A DNA stretch of 64,000 bases from JANQNX01 sp040217095 (GTDB lineage Bacteria > Pseudomonadota > Gammaproteobacteria > Eutrophobiales > Eutrophobiaceae). A model generated the notes under the pieces. It had not been told where the DNA came from. It did no database searches and was given only the letters and a program-made list of their open reading frames with translations. A program made the position numbers and the translations under genes. The stretch lies in NCBI GenBank assembly GCA_965229565.1, contig OZ245888.1, forward strand, positions 1,612,001 to 1,676,000, given 5' to 3'. Position 1 is the first letter of the stretch; every line of letters starts with the position of its first letter. Positions 53,591 to 63,331 of the stretch are shown here, piece by piece.

Positions 53591-53644
53591 GTCAGAAAAG
53601 GGCTTTAAAGTTAGAATAGACGATTTACCAATGACTAATCATAA

Positions 53645-54400
53645 ATGAATCGACTCAAAGATAAAGTTATCGTCGTGACCGGTGCCAGTAGTGGTATCGG
53701 CCGGGGGATTGCACTTGCCTGTGCCAGTGAAGGTGCCAACATCGTCGTGAATTACAGGAATTCTGCTGACAGGGCCGCCGAGGTCGTGGCAGAAATTGAA
53801 CAACTGGGACAACAGGCCGTGGCCATACAGGCCAATATTGGCAAAGTGGCTGATATTGAGTCATTACTGGAAAAAAGTGCTCATCAATTCGGGCGTATCG
53901 ATGCCTGGGTCAATAATGCGGGTGCGGATATCCTGACCAGTGCACTGGCTGATGCGGTACTGGCAGAAAAGCTGGAGCACCTGATCGAGGTTGATATGAA
54001 GGGCACGATCAACGCCTGCCGTCTTGTCTTGCCCTATTATCAAGCGCAAGGGCACGGTGTTTTTGTCAACATGAGTTGGGACCTTGCCATACACGGCTTC
54101 GAGGGGGATAACCCGCAAATCTTTGCCGCTACCAAGGCCGGCGTGCTTGGTTTTACCCGCTCATTTGCGCGTTCCTGTGGACCATCTGTCAGGGCCAATG
54201 TTATCTCTCCCGGCTGGATAGCCACGGCCTTTGCCGAGGAACACATGGCCGAGGATTACTACAAGGCAAGAATCGAAGAGATACCCCTGGCCCGGTTCGG
54301 ACGGCCTGAAGACGTGGCCGCCGTCGCCGTGTTCCTGGTGTCGGACGAGTCATCGTATATAACTGGCGAGGTAATCAAGGTGAATGGAGGTCTGGTGTAG
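53645..54400 (+). CDS. Short-chain dehydrogenase/reductase with Phe at the catalytic Tyr position
   Basis: The 251-residue protein has the classical SDR cofactor site VTGASSGIGRGIA, NNAG, and RANVISPGWIATAF. The usual YX3K motif reads FAATK, with Phe (TTT codon) for Tyr; Ser is present in VNMSWD. Such variants exist in some SDR subgroups and may use a different proton donor or have lost catalysis. It is followed two bases later by a carboxymuconolactone-decarboxylase-like gene, suggesting a joint pathway. Confidence 0.88.
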   Translation: MNRLKDKVIVVTGASSGIGRGIALACASEGANIVVNYRNSADRAAEVVAEIEQLGQQAVAIQANIGKVADIESLLEKSAHQFGRIDAWVNNAGADILTSALADAVLAEKLEHLIEVDMKGTINACRLVLPYYQAQGHGVFVNMSWDLAIHGFEGDNPQIFAATKAGVLGFTRSFARSCGPSVRANVISPGWIATAFAEEHMAEDYYKARIEEIPLARFGRPEDVAAVAVFLVSDESSYITGEVIKVNGGLV

Positions 54401-54402
54401 TC

Positions 54403-54795
54403 ATGTCTGAACAATCGAAGCGGGAAGGGCTAAGAATACGAACAGAGGTCATGGGCAAGGAGTTTGTCGAGCGTGCCATGGGCAACACGACTGAACTGAC
54501 CCAGCCACTGCAGGACTGGATCAATGAACACGCATGGGGGTCAACCTGGCAGCGTGATGGTTTGCCAAGGCAAACTCGTTCCCTGGTTACCATTGCCATG
54601 CTGGCGGCACTGAAGGCACCCATGGAACTGAAAGGCCATGTCAGGGGTGCGCTGAACAATGGATGTACAGTGTCAGAAATACAGGAAGTGTTACTGCATT
54701 CGCTGGTTTACTGTGGCGCACCTGCGGCCCAGGAAGCATTTCGTGCCGCGAAGGAAGTAATCGAGGAGTGGCAGGCGGAGCATCAACAAGCCTGA
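54403..54795 (+). CDS. Carboxymuconolactone decarboxylase family protein
   Basis: The 130-residue protein matches the PcaC/CMD fold: GNTTELTQPLQDWINEHAWGSTW, LPRQTRSLVTIAMLAAL and LNNGCTVSEIQEVLLHSLVYCGAPAAQEAFR. PcaC itself decarboxylates gamma-carboxymuconolactone, but short stand-alone members have varied functions. No other aromatic-catabolism gene is present, so I do not assign that pathway. The start follows the SDR stop directly, with AGGTCTGG upstream. Confidence 0.9.
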   Translation: MSEQSKREGLRIRTEVMGKEFVERAMGNTTELTQPLQDWINEHAWGSTWQRDGLPRQTRSLVTIAMLAALKAPMELKGHVRGALNNGCTVSEIQEVLLHSLVYCGAPAAQEAFRAAKEVIEEWQAEHQQA

Positions 54796-54796
54796 A

Positions 54797-55972
54797 CTAA
54801 CTTGCCTGGTCTACCTGCGGTGAGGCCCTGTACAGGAAATACAGGATGACAGTGCCTGCTACCATGACCGCAGTAGCTATGAACAGGGCCAGTGAATAGC
54901 GACCGGTTATTTCCGCGATGTAACCGGCACCAGCCGGGGCAATCACCTGCGCCATTGCATAGAAAAAGGAGATTTTGCCCATGGGTTTGGCCGGGCGTGT
55001 GGGGTAAAACTTGCCGACCAGGGTTAACATCAGGCTCACTATACCCATCATGGTGCCGCCATAAATCAATGCACTGATAACCAGCAGGTAAACGGGTACA
55101 TCAAATGCCAGGATGAATATGCTGATGGTCATGAATGAATAGGCAAACAACATCGCCTTTAGCTCTCCCACCCTGCGTGCAATACGATCCCACATTACGC
55201 ACGAGGGTATCGTGGTAAGCCCAACGAGTAACCAGGCCCAATTCCCAAACCCTTTCAAGGCTGGCTGATTGTTAGCAATCACGACCAGGAACGTGGCGTA
55301 AACCACATAGCCGATGCCTACACAAAAGTAACTCAAGGTTAACAGGCGTAGCCATTTTTTTGATGGTGGCGCATCTGTCAGTGTTTTTCCGTTCCTCGTT
55401 GTTACATGGCCGTCCGGGCGTGGTAACCAGACCCAGGCCGGGATCGCGATCAATACTGCCATCAGCGCGAAGATTTCCCATTGTTCCCGCCAGTCAAACA
55501 ACGGAATCATCCATTCGACTGCGACGGCGGTGATGGCGATACCGAGACCAACACCACCAAAATGTACGCCAAGTTCCATGCGATGACCATTGCGAATCAA
55601 CCAGTTCAGTATCAGACCGGAGCCCATTAACAAGCCACCGGCCGCGGTTAAACCGGCGAGGTAACGCAGTATCGACCAGACTATCCAGTTCTCGGTCCAG
55701 GCCATCCCCACGGTGGTCAGGATGGCAATGATCAATGACAGACGATACAGCTTGTCCTTGAGTACCAGGTTGGAAATAGAGGCAGCAATGACTGTCCCGG
55801 TCAGGTAACCAAGGTAATTGAACGCGGCCAGCCAGCCGCCAATGGCATCATTGACAACGCTGGCGTCCTGCATGACCTGTAGTAACGGGGTATAGGCAAA
55901 GCGGGCTATCCCCATGGTTAATACAAGGCTACAGATACCCGCAATAAAGACCTTGATGTGCTGTGGCAGCAT
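54797..55972 (-). CDS. MFS transporter (YbfB/YjiJ family)
   Basis: The 391-residue protein has about 12 TM helices. The N terminus has LVLTMGIARFAYTPLLQVMQ and GWLAAFNYLGYLTGT, characteristic of the YbfB/YjiJ group, and a central cytoplasmic loop (RPDGHVTTRNGKTLTDAPPSKKW). Substrates of this group are not established. It is convergent with the SDR-CMD pair and ends one base away from it; the 164 bp before its start hold only its promoter region and that of the next plus-strand gene. Confidence 0.88.
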   Translation of the reverse strand: MLPQHIKVFIAGICSLVLTMGIARFAYTPLLQVMQDASVVNDAIGGWLAAFNYLGYLTGTVIAASISNLVLKDKLYRLSLIIAILTTVGMAWTENWIVWSILRYLAGLTAAGGLLMGSGLILNWLIRNGHRMELGVHFGGVGLGIAITAVAVEWMIPLFDWREQWEIFALMAVLIAIPAWVWLPRPDGHVTTRNGKTLTDAPPSKKWLRLLTLSYFCVGIGYVVYATFLVVIANNQPALKGFGNWAWLLVGLTTIPSCVMWDRIARRVGELKAMLFAYSFMTISIFILAFDVPVYLLVISALIYGGTMMGIVSLMLTLVGKFYPTRPAKPMGKISFFYAMAQVIAPAGAGYIAEITGRYSLALFIATAVMVAGTVILYFLYRASPQVDQAS

Positions 55973-56136
55973 TCGATTTATGGAACTAGGTCACAGAATT
56001 TTTCAGTCATCCCGGCATTTTATCCGATAGTTCCGAACAGGTCACAGAAGTTCAATTGTATCCATGCAGGGCGACTGCTTAACTGTAAGCATAAAAGATA
56101 TTTCGTTGTTACAACTTTAATCATGGGTGCGTAGTC

Positions 56137-56694
56137 ATGAACAAGAACGGGTTAAAAATCAAAATGACTGTTCCGCTGCTTGTGCTGACATTGTTTGCCG
56201 GTAGCGCCCTGTCGCTACAGGCAGAAAGCTGGAAAGTAGAAATTCCGGAAAAGGATTATTTCGAACACATTTATGCCAATGATGCTGTGAATAAAAAGTA
56301 TCAAAGCAAAGAAGAGTATATGGATTGGGTATATCGGTTCTATCATGGATATCAGTCTATTAATGGCTGGAATGATATCTCTGCCGAGGTACTGGGTAGT
56401 ACTGAAGCAGGTCGCTATCCAGCCATTGCCAAAAAGATGAACTATCTTGGCCGGATTATTTCCGCGGAATGGGCAAAAGACGACCCCGATCGTCTTATAG
56501 ACAGCCGCACGGTCAGTACCTGGAGTGATGCAGCCTATGAGGCCGCCGACCGTAAGGAACTTGAGCGCTTTATTGATCAGTTGTTGGTTGACGTGGAGCT
56601 GTTGTTTGATGGCAGTCTTAAAGCGGAGTCTATTAATACAGCTCGATACTATGCCAGTCTTGCCGAAGATGACTGGATGAACAATTTGTACTAG
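56137..56694 (+). CDS. Secreted protein of unknown function
   Basis: The 185-residue product has a Sec signal peptide (MTVPLLVLTLFAGSALSLQAES, cleavage likely after QA). The mature part is acidic, helix-prone and Tyr/Trp-rich (KEEYMDWVYRFYHGYQSINGWNDI, RYYASLAEDDWMNNLY), with no cysteine and no family I recognise. It probably resides in the periplasm. It has its own leader and is convergent with apt. Confidence 0.8.
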   Translation: MNKNGLKIKMTVPLLVLTLFAGSALSLQAESWKVEIPEKDYFEHIYANDAVNKKYQSKEEYMDWVYRFYHGYQSINGWNDISAEVLGSTEAGRYPAIAKKMNYLGRIISAEWAKDDPDRLIDSRTVSTWSDAAYEAADRKELERFIDQLLVDVELLFDGSLKAESINTARYYASLAEDDWMNNLY

Positions 56695-56712
56695 TCATTT
56701 TGTACTTATTGG

Positions 56713-57228
56713 CTAGTAATGAATCAGGGAATGGACCTCGTAGGCTGCAAGCTTGTCACGGCCCTTGAGAAAATCCAGTTCCACGACAAAGGCACAGCCA
56801 GCGATTTCTCCGCCGAGTTTTTCTATCAATTCACAACTGGCTGCAGCTGTGCCGCCGGTAGCAATTAAATCATCTATTAACAGGATGCGATCGCCTTTAC
56901 CTATGGCATCGACATGCACTTCCAGCGAGGCAGATCCGTATTCCAGGTCGTAAGACAGGCTTTCTACATCATAGGGCAGCTTGCCCGGCTTTCTTAACGG
57001 GATAAATCCAACACCGAGTTCCCATGCAGCCAGAGTGCCGAAGATAAAACCACGCGCTTCCATACCAGCAACATAGGTAATGTTTTGACCGAGGAAGGGA
57101 TGGATTAACTGGTGTACGGCGAGACGTAGCATGTCAGGTTGTTTAACCAATGGCGTGATGTCCTTGAACTGGATACCTGGCTCCGGGAAATCCGGGATAT
57201 TGCGAATATGTGCTTTCAGTCGTTCCAT
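56713..57228 (-). CDS. apt: Adenine phosphoribosyltransferase
   Basis: I start at the second Met (57228; MERLKAHIRNIPDFPEPGIQFKDI), which aligns with known Apt N termini, giving 171 residues. YVAGMEARGFIFG, IPLRKPGKLPYDVESLSYDLEYG and the PRPP loop ILLIDDLIATGGTAAAS are diagnostic. It salvages adenine to AMP with PRPP, and would reuse adenine released by nucleosidases such as the MTAN-like protein upstream. Confidence 0.96.
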   Translation of the reverse strand: MERLKAHIRNIPDFPEPGIQFKDITPLVKQPDMLRLAVHQLIHPFLGQNITYVAGMEARGFIFGTLAAWELGVGFIPLRKPGKLPYDVESLSYDLEYGSASLEVHVDAIGKGDRILLIDDLIATGGTAAASCELIEKLGGEIAGCAFVVELDFLKGRDKLAAYEVHSLIHY

Positions 57229-57332
57229 TACGCTGCTTCTCAATTATAAATTTCGATACTAGTTTACCGGCTTAATGCTCTGGAGTGGAACCCCGTTGTC
57301 ATGAATGGCCGCAAGATGTTCTAATCTCGATC

Positions 57333-58001
57333 ATGCAAGCCTTTAAAAACATTCATGAGCATGCCATGTCACGTTGTGGTGGTGAGCAACAATTGCATTC
57401 CAGGTTACCGGTTCCGCGGTCAAGGCAGGAATTAAAAAAGCTGAGCGATGATTTCTGCCTGTCAGAGATGACACATCGCATATTCCAGGCGGGCCTGAAC
57501 CAGAAGATGATTGATAACAAGTGGCCAGCATTCGAGGCCGTGTTTCACCGGTTTGAGATTCAAACAGTACGAATGATGAGTAATGAAGAACTGGACAGGT
57601 TGATGCATGACAGGCGTATTGTCAGGCACTGGGGCAAGATTCAAAGCGTGCGCCATAATGCACAGACCATACACGAGATCAATGAAGAGGAGGGCAGCTT
57701 TGTCTCCCTGATTGCTGACTGGCAGGGTGCTGACACCATTGGTCTGTGGGATTACCTGCACAAGCGGTTCAAGCAACTTGGCGGCACCTCGGGCTCCTAT
57801 TTCCTGAGACGGATAAAGAAAGACACGTTTTTATTAACAACAGACGTGGTACGCGCCATGGGTAGATGGGGTGCGATTGATTTTGTGCCAAAAAACAAGA
57901 CACAACTCAGACAGGTACAGTCTTGTATGAACAAGTGGCAACAAGAGAGTGGACTGCCTTATTGCCAGGTCAGTACGATCCTGGCGAGGTCTATTGATTG
58001 A
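57333..58001 (+). CDS. DNA-3-methyladenine glycosylase I-like protein
   Basis: The start is probably ATG 57333 (MQAFKNIHEHAMSRCGG), giving 222 residues. The helical core FCLSEMTHRIFQAGLNQKMIDNKWPAFEAVFHRF resembles the TAG fold, and LGGTSGSYFLRRIKKDTFLLTTDVVRAMGRWG resembles its C-terminal part. TAG enzymes excise 3-methyladenine from DNA. The resemblance is moderate and the TAG zinc-binding residues are not all visible, so it may be a divergent paralogue. It ends one base before greB. Confidence 0.75.
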   Translation: MQAFKNIHEHAMSRCGGEQQLHSRLPVPRSRQELKKLSDDFCLSEMTHRIFQAGLNQKMIDNKWPAFEAVFHRFEIQTVRMMSNEELDRLMHDRRIVRHWGKIQSVRHNAQTIHEINEEEGSFVSLIADWQGADTIGLWDYLHKRFKQLGGTSGSYFLRRIKKDTFLLTTDVVRAMGRWGAIDFVPKNKTQLRQVQSCMNKWQQESGLPYCQVSTILARSID

Positions 58002-58002
58002 T

Positions 58003-58509
58003 ATGGGACGCTGGCGACCACCTGCACCAAAGTCTGCGCCGTACATCACGGCAGAGGGCTATATGAAACTGGAACGCGAATCTGCTGCGCTCTGGCAAAA
58101 ACGGAATGAAGTAGCAAAGATCCTGGCAGCTGCTGCGGCTGAAGGTGATCGTTCAGAGAATGCCGAGTATATCTACCGCAAGAAACAGCTGCGTGAGATA
58201 GATTCGCGTATCCGTTATTTACAACGCCGGATGCCGAAGCTCACGATTGTCACGGAGGTGCAGGATCACTCCCGTGTATTTTTCGGTGCCTGGGTGACGC
58301 TGGAAGATGAGGCTGGTGCGGAGAAGCGCTATCGTATTGTCGGTGCCGATGAATTTGATCAGCACGAACAGTACATTACTGTCGATGCACCGTTATCAAA
58401 ACTCCTGCTGGGCAAACGCCTGGATGATGAGTTTGATTTCGAACATGGAGGTCAATCCAACAGCTTTGTAATCACCGCGATCGACTATGATTTTACACAG
58501 ATGGATTAG
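58003..58509 (+). CDS. greB: Transcription elongation factor GreB
   Basis: ATG 58003 gives 168 residues, matching GreB size. The N-terminal coiled coil has the acidic tip AAAAEGDRSENAEYIYRKKQLREIDSRIRYLQRRM, and the C-terminal FKBP-like domain has VFFGAWVTLEDEAG and IVGADEFDQHEQYITVDAPLSKLLLGK. GreB inserts into the RNA polymerase secondary channel and stimulates cleavage of backtracked RNA. It overlaps the convergent acyltransferase gene by 4 nt. Confidence 0.96.
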   Translation: MGRWRPPAPKSAPYITAEGYMKLERESAALWQKRNEVAKILAAAAAEGDRSENAEYIYRKKQLREIDSRIRYLQRRMPKLTIVTEVQDHSRVFFGAWVTLEDEAGAEKRYRIVGADEFDQHEQYITVDAPLSKLLLGKRLDDEFDFEHGGQSNSFVITAIDYDFTQMD

Positions 58510-60731
58510 TCTGTCTCGTTATCCATCAGTTTTTTCAGTTTGCCTGCCCAGCCAGCTTGTGCTTCGACAGGATGACTGCTATTGACCTGTTTGGTCAGGG
58601 TGATGTAATCAATTTTGCCTGTGCCCAGTACAGGGATTTTGTCGACAACAAGTATTTCTCTAGGGATGTTCAATTCGCCAATGTGATGCCGTCGCGCCTG
58701 TTCCTGCAAATCCTTGCGTTCCGCTTTTTTATTTTGCGTCACCAGGATAATACGTTCGCCCTTGCGTTCATCGTGCACGGCGACAGCGGCGTGCGGTATG
58801 TTCGGCCAGGTGATAGTGGCCAGTTCTTCCACCGACGACAAAGAAACCATCTCGCCCCCTACCTTGGCAAAACGCTTGGCGCGACCAAGAATGCTGATGT
58901 AACCCTCGTTATCAACCGAGGCAATATCTCCCGTGTCATACCAGCCAGCACCGCGATCAGTAGAAGGAGGCTGTACAACACCAGGCTTGTCATGTAACAG
59001 GTATCCCAGCATGACATTGGGTCCACGCACTACGAGTTTACCGCCTTTATCGATACCTTCTACCGGTTGCAGGTAGTATTCCATGTCCGGCAGGATACGA
59101 CCCACCGTACCTGTCCTGTTCTGGATCTTGTTATTCACAGAGATCACGGGGCTGGTCTCGGTCACACCATAGCCCTGGCAAATGCGTTGCCCGAACTTGT
59201 TCATGTATAACTGCATGGTGTCCTCATGCAGTTTCTCGGCACCGGCCACAACGAAGTCGAGTGAATCAAAATCATAGGCATGGGCATAGCGTGCATAACC
59301 CTTGAAGAAGGTGTTGGTGGCGTAGAAGATCGTGGCGCGAAGTTCGTAGATCATTTCAGGGATAACGCGGTAGTGCAGGGGCGTGGGATACATGAAGACC
59401 TTGCCGCCACCAAAGACAGGCATCAGGAACCCGGCATTCAGTCCAAACGAGTGAAACAGCGGCAAACAACAGAATACGATATCGCTTGTTTTAAAGTTGA
59501 TATGACAGCGTACCTGGGCAAAATTCGAGAGCAGGTTTTGATGTGAGAGCACCACACCCTTGGGTTGTCCTTCCGAGCCCGAGGTAAACAGGATGACGGC
59601 AGCCGCCTGCGGGTTACTGTTGATCTGTTGTTTCAGGTACTGTCGTTTCGGGTTCAGGCTTTTATATACGGCTAACAGTTTGCTGAATAGGCCTACCTCT
59701 TCCCTAAGGTCCTCGAGGAAGATCAGATCCACATCCTGTTTCAATTCTTCAATAACCGATTCAAGTTTTGCCTTCTCAATAAATCTTTTCGAGGTGATCA
59801 CCGTGTTAACGCCAGCCGTATTACAGCAGCGCTTGATTGTTAATGCCCCAGACGTGTAGTTGAGCATGGCCGGTATGCGCCCGATAAATTGCAGGGCAAA
59901 AAATGTTATTGGCAAAGCGTTGACGTTTGGCAAGAGCACGCCAATGTGCTCGTCTGACAGGCTGCGTTTCCTGATGAGGCGGCCAAGTACCAGGCTACGT
60001 AGCAATAATGACTGGTAATCAAGTACCTCCCTGGACAGGTCTTCAAGAATGGGTTGTTTTTTACCGAACCTGCTTCTTGCCTCAAGCAGGTATTCGAACA
60101 ACGTCTGGTCCTGCTTTGTGCATTTGTAGATTACGCGATACATGATGTCCTGCATTTGCAGGGCAGCCTGCTTGCGACGTTCATTACCCGTATGTTGTTC
60201 GGATAATGCAATCTGTTCTGCTGGTAACACATGCATTTTTACCCGGGGAAACCAGTAAACATTGCTGCGGCCTTTCATGTAAGAGAGACGGCTGTATTGA
60301 GCGCCCTCGATCGCAATAGGCAGAATGGTTGCCTGGCTTTTGTCTGCAATCAGTCCGGGACCTTCATAGATTTTCATTAACGTGCCCGTAACAGTGATAC
60401 GGCCCTCGGGAAACATCACGGCCTTGCGATCCTGTTTCAGGAATTTCACCATGGACTTGACCGACAGCGGGTTGCGCGGATCCATCTCGAACAAATCAAC
60501 AAAACGCAGGAAGGGTTTGAAACTGCGGCGCGAGGCTATGTCTGTATTGATTGCAAACGTGGGGGTTTCCGGCAGCCAGGCATACAACAGCACGCCGTCG
60601 AGCAGGGAGGTATGGTTGGCTACAATCAGGACGCGGTCACCGGCAGCGTGGTAATTCTCCAGGCCGGTCACTTCGACACGATAAAGCAGGCGTAAAAGTA
60701 ATCTAAGGAAGAATTTAGCCAGTTTGATCAT
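58506..60731 (-). CDS. aas: Bifunctional acyltransferase/acyl-ACP synthetase (Aas-like)
   Basis: The 741-residue protein joins two domains, like E. coli Aas (719 residues). The N-terminal LPLAT domain (about 1-200) has the HX4D motif in VANHTSLLDGVLL and PEGRITVTGTLMKIYEGPGL. The C-terminal AMP-forming domain has ILFTSGSEGQPKGVVLSHQNLL, GYGVTETSPVIS, YDTGDIASVDNEGYISILGRAKRFAKVGGEMVSL and the Lys near the end (GTGKIDYITL). It should reacylate lysophospholipids using fatty acids activated on its own synthetase domain, at the inner membrane. Confidence 0.93.
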   Translation of the reverse strand: MIKLAKFFLRLLLRLLYRVEVTGLENYHAAGDRVLIVANHTSLLDGVLLYAWLPETPTFAINTDIASRRSFKPFLRFVDLFEMDPRNPLSVKSMVKFLKQDRKAVMFPEGRITVTGTLMKIYEGPGLIADKSQATILPIAIEGAQYSRLSYMKGRSNVYWFPRVKMHVLPAEQIALSEQHTGNERRKQAALQMQDIMYRVIYKCTKQDQTLFEYLLEARSRFGKKQPILEDLSREVLDYQSLLLRSLVLGRLIRKRSLSDEHIGVLLPNVNALPITFFALQFIGRIPAMLNYTSGALTIKRCCNTAGVNTVITSKRFIEKAKLESVIEELKQDVDLIFLEDLREEVGLFSKLLAVYKSLNPKRQYLKQQINSNPQAAAVILFTSGSEGQPKGVVLSHQNLLSNFAQVRCHINFKTSDIVFCCLPLFHSFGLNAGFLMPVFGGGKVFMYPTPLHYRVIPEMIYELRATIFYATNTFFKGYARYAHAYDFDSLDFVVAGAEKLHEDTMQLYMNKFGQRICQGYGVTETSPVISVNNKIQNRTGTVGRILPDMEYYLQPVEGIDKGGKLVVRGPNVMLGYLLHDKPGVVQPPSTDRGAGWYDTGDIASVDNEGYISILGRAKRFAKVGGEMVSLSSVEELATITWPNIPHAAVAVHDERKGERIILVTQNKKAERKDLQEQARRHHIGELNIPREILVVDKIPVLGTGKIDYITLTKQVNSSHPVEAQAGWAGKLKKLMDNETD

Positions 60732-60818
60732 GACGTTTAAACCGGTTTATGGATAAACACGCTCTTGCTGTAGCATTTGAAAGATGCGCAGCAATCGTCT
60801 GTCGTCTGTGCCAGGCAA

Positions 60819-62441
60819 TCAGGCGCCGGTGACAGTCGGTCGTACAACCAGCACCTGGCCAGGCTGCAGGTGCTTGCCCTTGTTAAGGTTGTTCCATTTC
60901 ACCAGGTCTGTGACCTGGATGTTGAATTTTCTCGCAATGAGCCAGAGTGAATCACCCCTGCGAACCGTGTAGGAATTGTTTGTATCCGTATTGGCGGCCA
61001 CCTTGACCAGCCCTTGTTCTTCATCCCGGGTCTGGTCATCTTTTACCCACACGACCAGTTTTTGGCCCGGACGCAAGATGCTGCTGCTGGAGATACCGTT
61101 CCATCGGGTCATTTGTCCGACACTGACGCCGTAATTACGACCAATGTCCCAGAGATTGTCGCCTCTTTGCACGGTATAGACATAACGCTGTCCATCCCCG
61201 GTTTTTTTCAGACCGCGAAAGCGTCGGGCGTCAGCGCTCAGCGTGTAGTGTTTTGAATCGTATTTCGCCGTGGGAATCAATAGCGAATGGCCAGCGCGAA
61301 TCAGGTTACCGCGCAGGTTATTGGTAGATTTCAACGTAGCTATGCTGGTGTTGTAGCGAGTGGCAATCAGACCCAGCGATTCGCCCTCTCTAATGGTGTG
61401 ACGTTGCCAGCTGATTCGTTCCGAATCGGGCAGAGCCGCCAGCTTTTGTTTAAATGCTTCTGCCCGTTCCAGTGGTACCAGGATATGGTGTGGACCATCA
61501 GGATCGGTTGCCCAGCGATTGAAGCCGGGATTTAACGTGTAGACCTCATCCATGCTAAGGCCGGAAAGTTCGGCTACGGTAGACAGGTCTATCTGGCTGC
61601 CAACGTCTACGCTCTCGAAAAATGGCTGGTTTGTAATGGCATTAAAACTAATGTTGTATTTTTTCGGATGCTTCAGGATTTCCGCGACTGCCAGCAGACT
61701 GGGAACGTAGCCACGGGTTTCGCGTGGCAGACGCAGATCCCAGAACTCGGTTGATTTACCTGCACGTTTATTACGGCGAATGGCGCGTTCAAGTCTTCCT
61801 TCCCCGGTGTTATAAGCAGCCAGGGCATGTAGCCAGTTGCCATCAAAGCGCTTGTGTAGCATCTCGAGGTAATCAAGTGCTGCCTCGGTAGCCGCAACTA
61901 TGTCCCGACGACCGTCGTACCACCAGTTCTGTTTAAGGCCGTAGCGTTTCCCCGTGCCAGGAATGAATTGCCAGATACCGGAGGCATGACTTGGCGAATA
62001 GGCAAACGGCTGGTAAGCGCTCTCAACAATAGGCAACAACGCGAGGTCCAGTGGTAACTGTCGTTCCTGCAGACGTTGCACGATGTGATACAGGTAGGGC
62101 TGGGCACGTTCAGCGACACGATCGATATATTCCTGGTTTTTAGCAAACCAGTTCAGGCGTGCCTTGACCGAGGGATGTTCTATATGGGTGTCAAGTACCA
62201 GTTGTTCGCGGATCACTGACCATATATCGGCAGGCTGTTGCGGTTCGCTTGTTTCCACGCCAGCAGTGTTATCGCGCTCAAAATCAACTGACGCGTTCGA
62301 GGGGGCAACGTATTGGGTTGTCGTCGCTTCGTTATCCGTTGTCGGTGGAGGTGTCGCTGCGTCCTGCTTGACGGAAGAAATGTTGCAGCCGCTTGTTATT
62401 AATATCGTACAGATAACGTACGCAAACTGATTTTTTGGCAT
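60819..62441 (-). CDS. mltD: Membrane-bound lytic murein transglycosylase D
   Basis: The 540-residue lipoprotein has a lipobox (LITSGC) near residue 19. The SLT domain carries the catalytic Glu in LALLPIVESAYQPFAYSPSHASGIWQFIPGTGKRYGL and AYNTGEGRLERAIRRN. Three LysM domains follow (HTIREGESLGLIATRYNTS, YTVQRGDNLWDIGRNYGVS, YTVRRGDSLWLIARKFNIQ). It cleaves peptidoglycan glycan strands with formation of anhydro-muramic ends, at the outer-membrane inner face. The mltD-gloB-yafS order is that of E. coli. Confidence 0.96.
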   Translation of the reverse strand: MPKNQFAYVICTILITSGCNISSVKQDAATPPPTTDNEATTTQYVAPSNASVDFERDNTAGVETSEPQQPADIWSVIREQLVLDTHIEHPSVKARLNWFAKNQEYIDRVAERAQPYLYHIVQRLQERQLPLDLALLPIVESAYQPFAYSPSHASGIWQFIPGTGKRYGLKQNWWYDGRRDIVAATEAALDYLEMLHKRFDGNWLHALAAYNTGEGRLERAIRRNKRAGKSTEFWDLRLPRETRGYVPSLLAVAEILKHPKKYNISFNAITNQPFFESVDVGSQIDLSTVAELSGLSMDEVYTLNPGFNRWATDPDGPHHILVPLERAEAFKQKLAALPDSERISWQRHTIREGESLGLIATRYNTSIATLKSTNNLRGNLIRAGHSLLIPTAKYDSKHYTLSADARRFRGLKKTGDGQRYVYTVQRGDNLWDIGRNYGVSVGQMTRWNGISSSSILRPGQKLVVWVKDDQTRDEEQGLVKVAANTDTNNSYTVRRGDSLWLIARKFNIQVTDLVKWNNLNKGKHLQPGQVLVVRPTVTGA

Positions 62442-62492
62442 GGCAGAATCGTAGAGTTCCAGTTCAACTAGGTCAAGTAAATTTGTGATTTT

Positions 62493-63263
62493 TTAGAAAT
62501 TGTCCTTCCATTGCCGTAGCGCAGCAAATACCTCGACGGGATCGGATAATTCCCTATCGGCATGGGTCGATACGGCACTGGCGATGCCTTGTTCGTGACA
62601 GCGCAGGAAGGGGTTGGTCAGTTTTTCTGTCGCCAGCGTTGCTGGCACCGTTGGTAGTTGTTGTTGCCGTTGTGCCCTGACTTCATGCAGACGTTCGGAT
62701 ATGGCCTTGTTGTGCGGTTCTACTGCACTGGCAAAGCCCAGGTTGGCCTCGGTATATTCATGTCCGCAGAAAAGGCGCGTATTTTCGTCCAACTGCCTGA
62801 ATTTTTCCAGTGAGGCGTGCATTTGTTGCGGTGTACCCTCAAAAAGGCGGCCACAACCAGCTGTAAAAAGGGTATCACCGCTGAAAACAAAGTTGTCACT
62901 ATAATAGGCGACTGCACCGGCCGTGTGACCAGGCACATCCAGTATCTTTAACGACAGGTTCAGTTCCGGGAACGGCAGCACATCACCCTCGCGCACGCCG
63001 TGGGTACTGCCCTTGACGGTTTCAGATGCCGGTGTGAACACCGGAATATCATATTTAGCGGTAATGTCCGGGATTCCGCCGACATGGTCCCAGTGGTGAT
63101 GTGTAATCAGGATGGCATCCGCTATGATTTTATGTTCCGACAGATAATCAAGCACCGGCTGTGCTTCACTCGGATCAACAATCAGCGTATGACCGTTATC
63201 CTCGTTGAGACACAGCCATATGTAGTTATCCTTCAGGGCAGGCAGGGGTAAGATATTTAACAT
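62493..63263 (-). CDS. gloB: Hydroxyacylglutathione hydrolase (glyoxalase II)
   Basis: The start at 63263 (MLNILPLPALKDNYIWLC) fits GloB and gives 256 residues; an upstream ATG would extend into the divergent promoter region. Metal ligands are visible in ILITHHHWDHVGG, DVPGHTAGAV, FSGDTLFTAGCGRLFEGTPQQM and FCGHEYTEANLGFA. It hydrolyses S-lactoylglutathione to lactate and glutathione. It is divergent from the yafS-like gene, 68 bp apart. Confidence 0.96.
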   Translation of the reverse strand: MLNILPLPALKDNYIWLCLNEDNGHTLIVDPSEAQPVLDYLSEHKIIADAILITHHHWDHVGGIPDITAKYDIPVFTPASETVKGSTHGVREGDVLPFPELNLSLKILDVPGHTAGAVAYYSDNFVFSGDTLFTAGCGRLFEGTPQQMHASLEKFRQLDENTRLFCGHEYTEANLGFASAVEPHNKAISERLHEVRAQRQQQLPTVPATLATEKLTNPFLRCHEQGIASAVSTHADRELSDPVEVFAALRQWKDNF

Positions 63264-63331
63264 GGTGATAGTGACACAGTGATATTTTTTGTGCAGTCTA
63301 ACAATTTGAAACAGCAAACGTAATACAGGAC

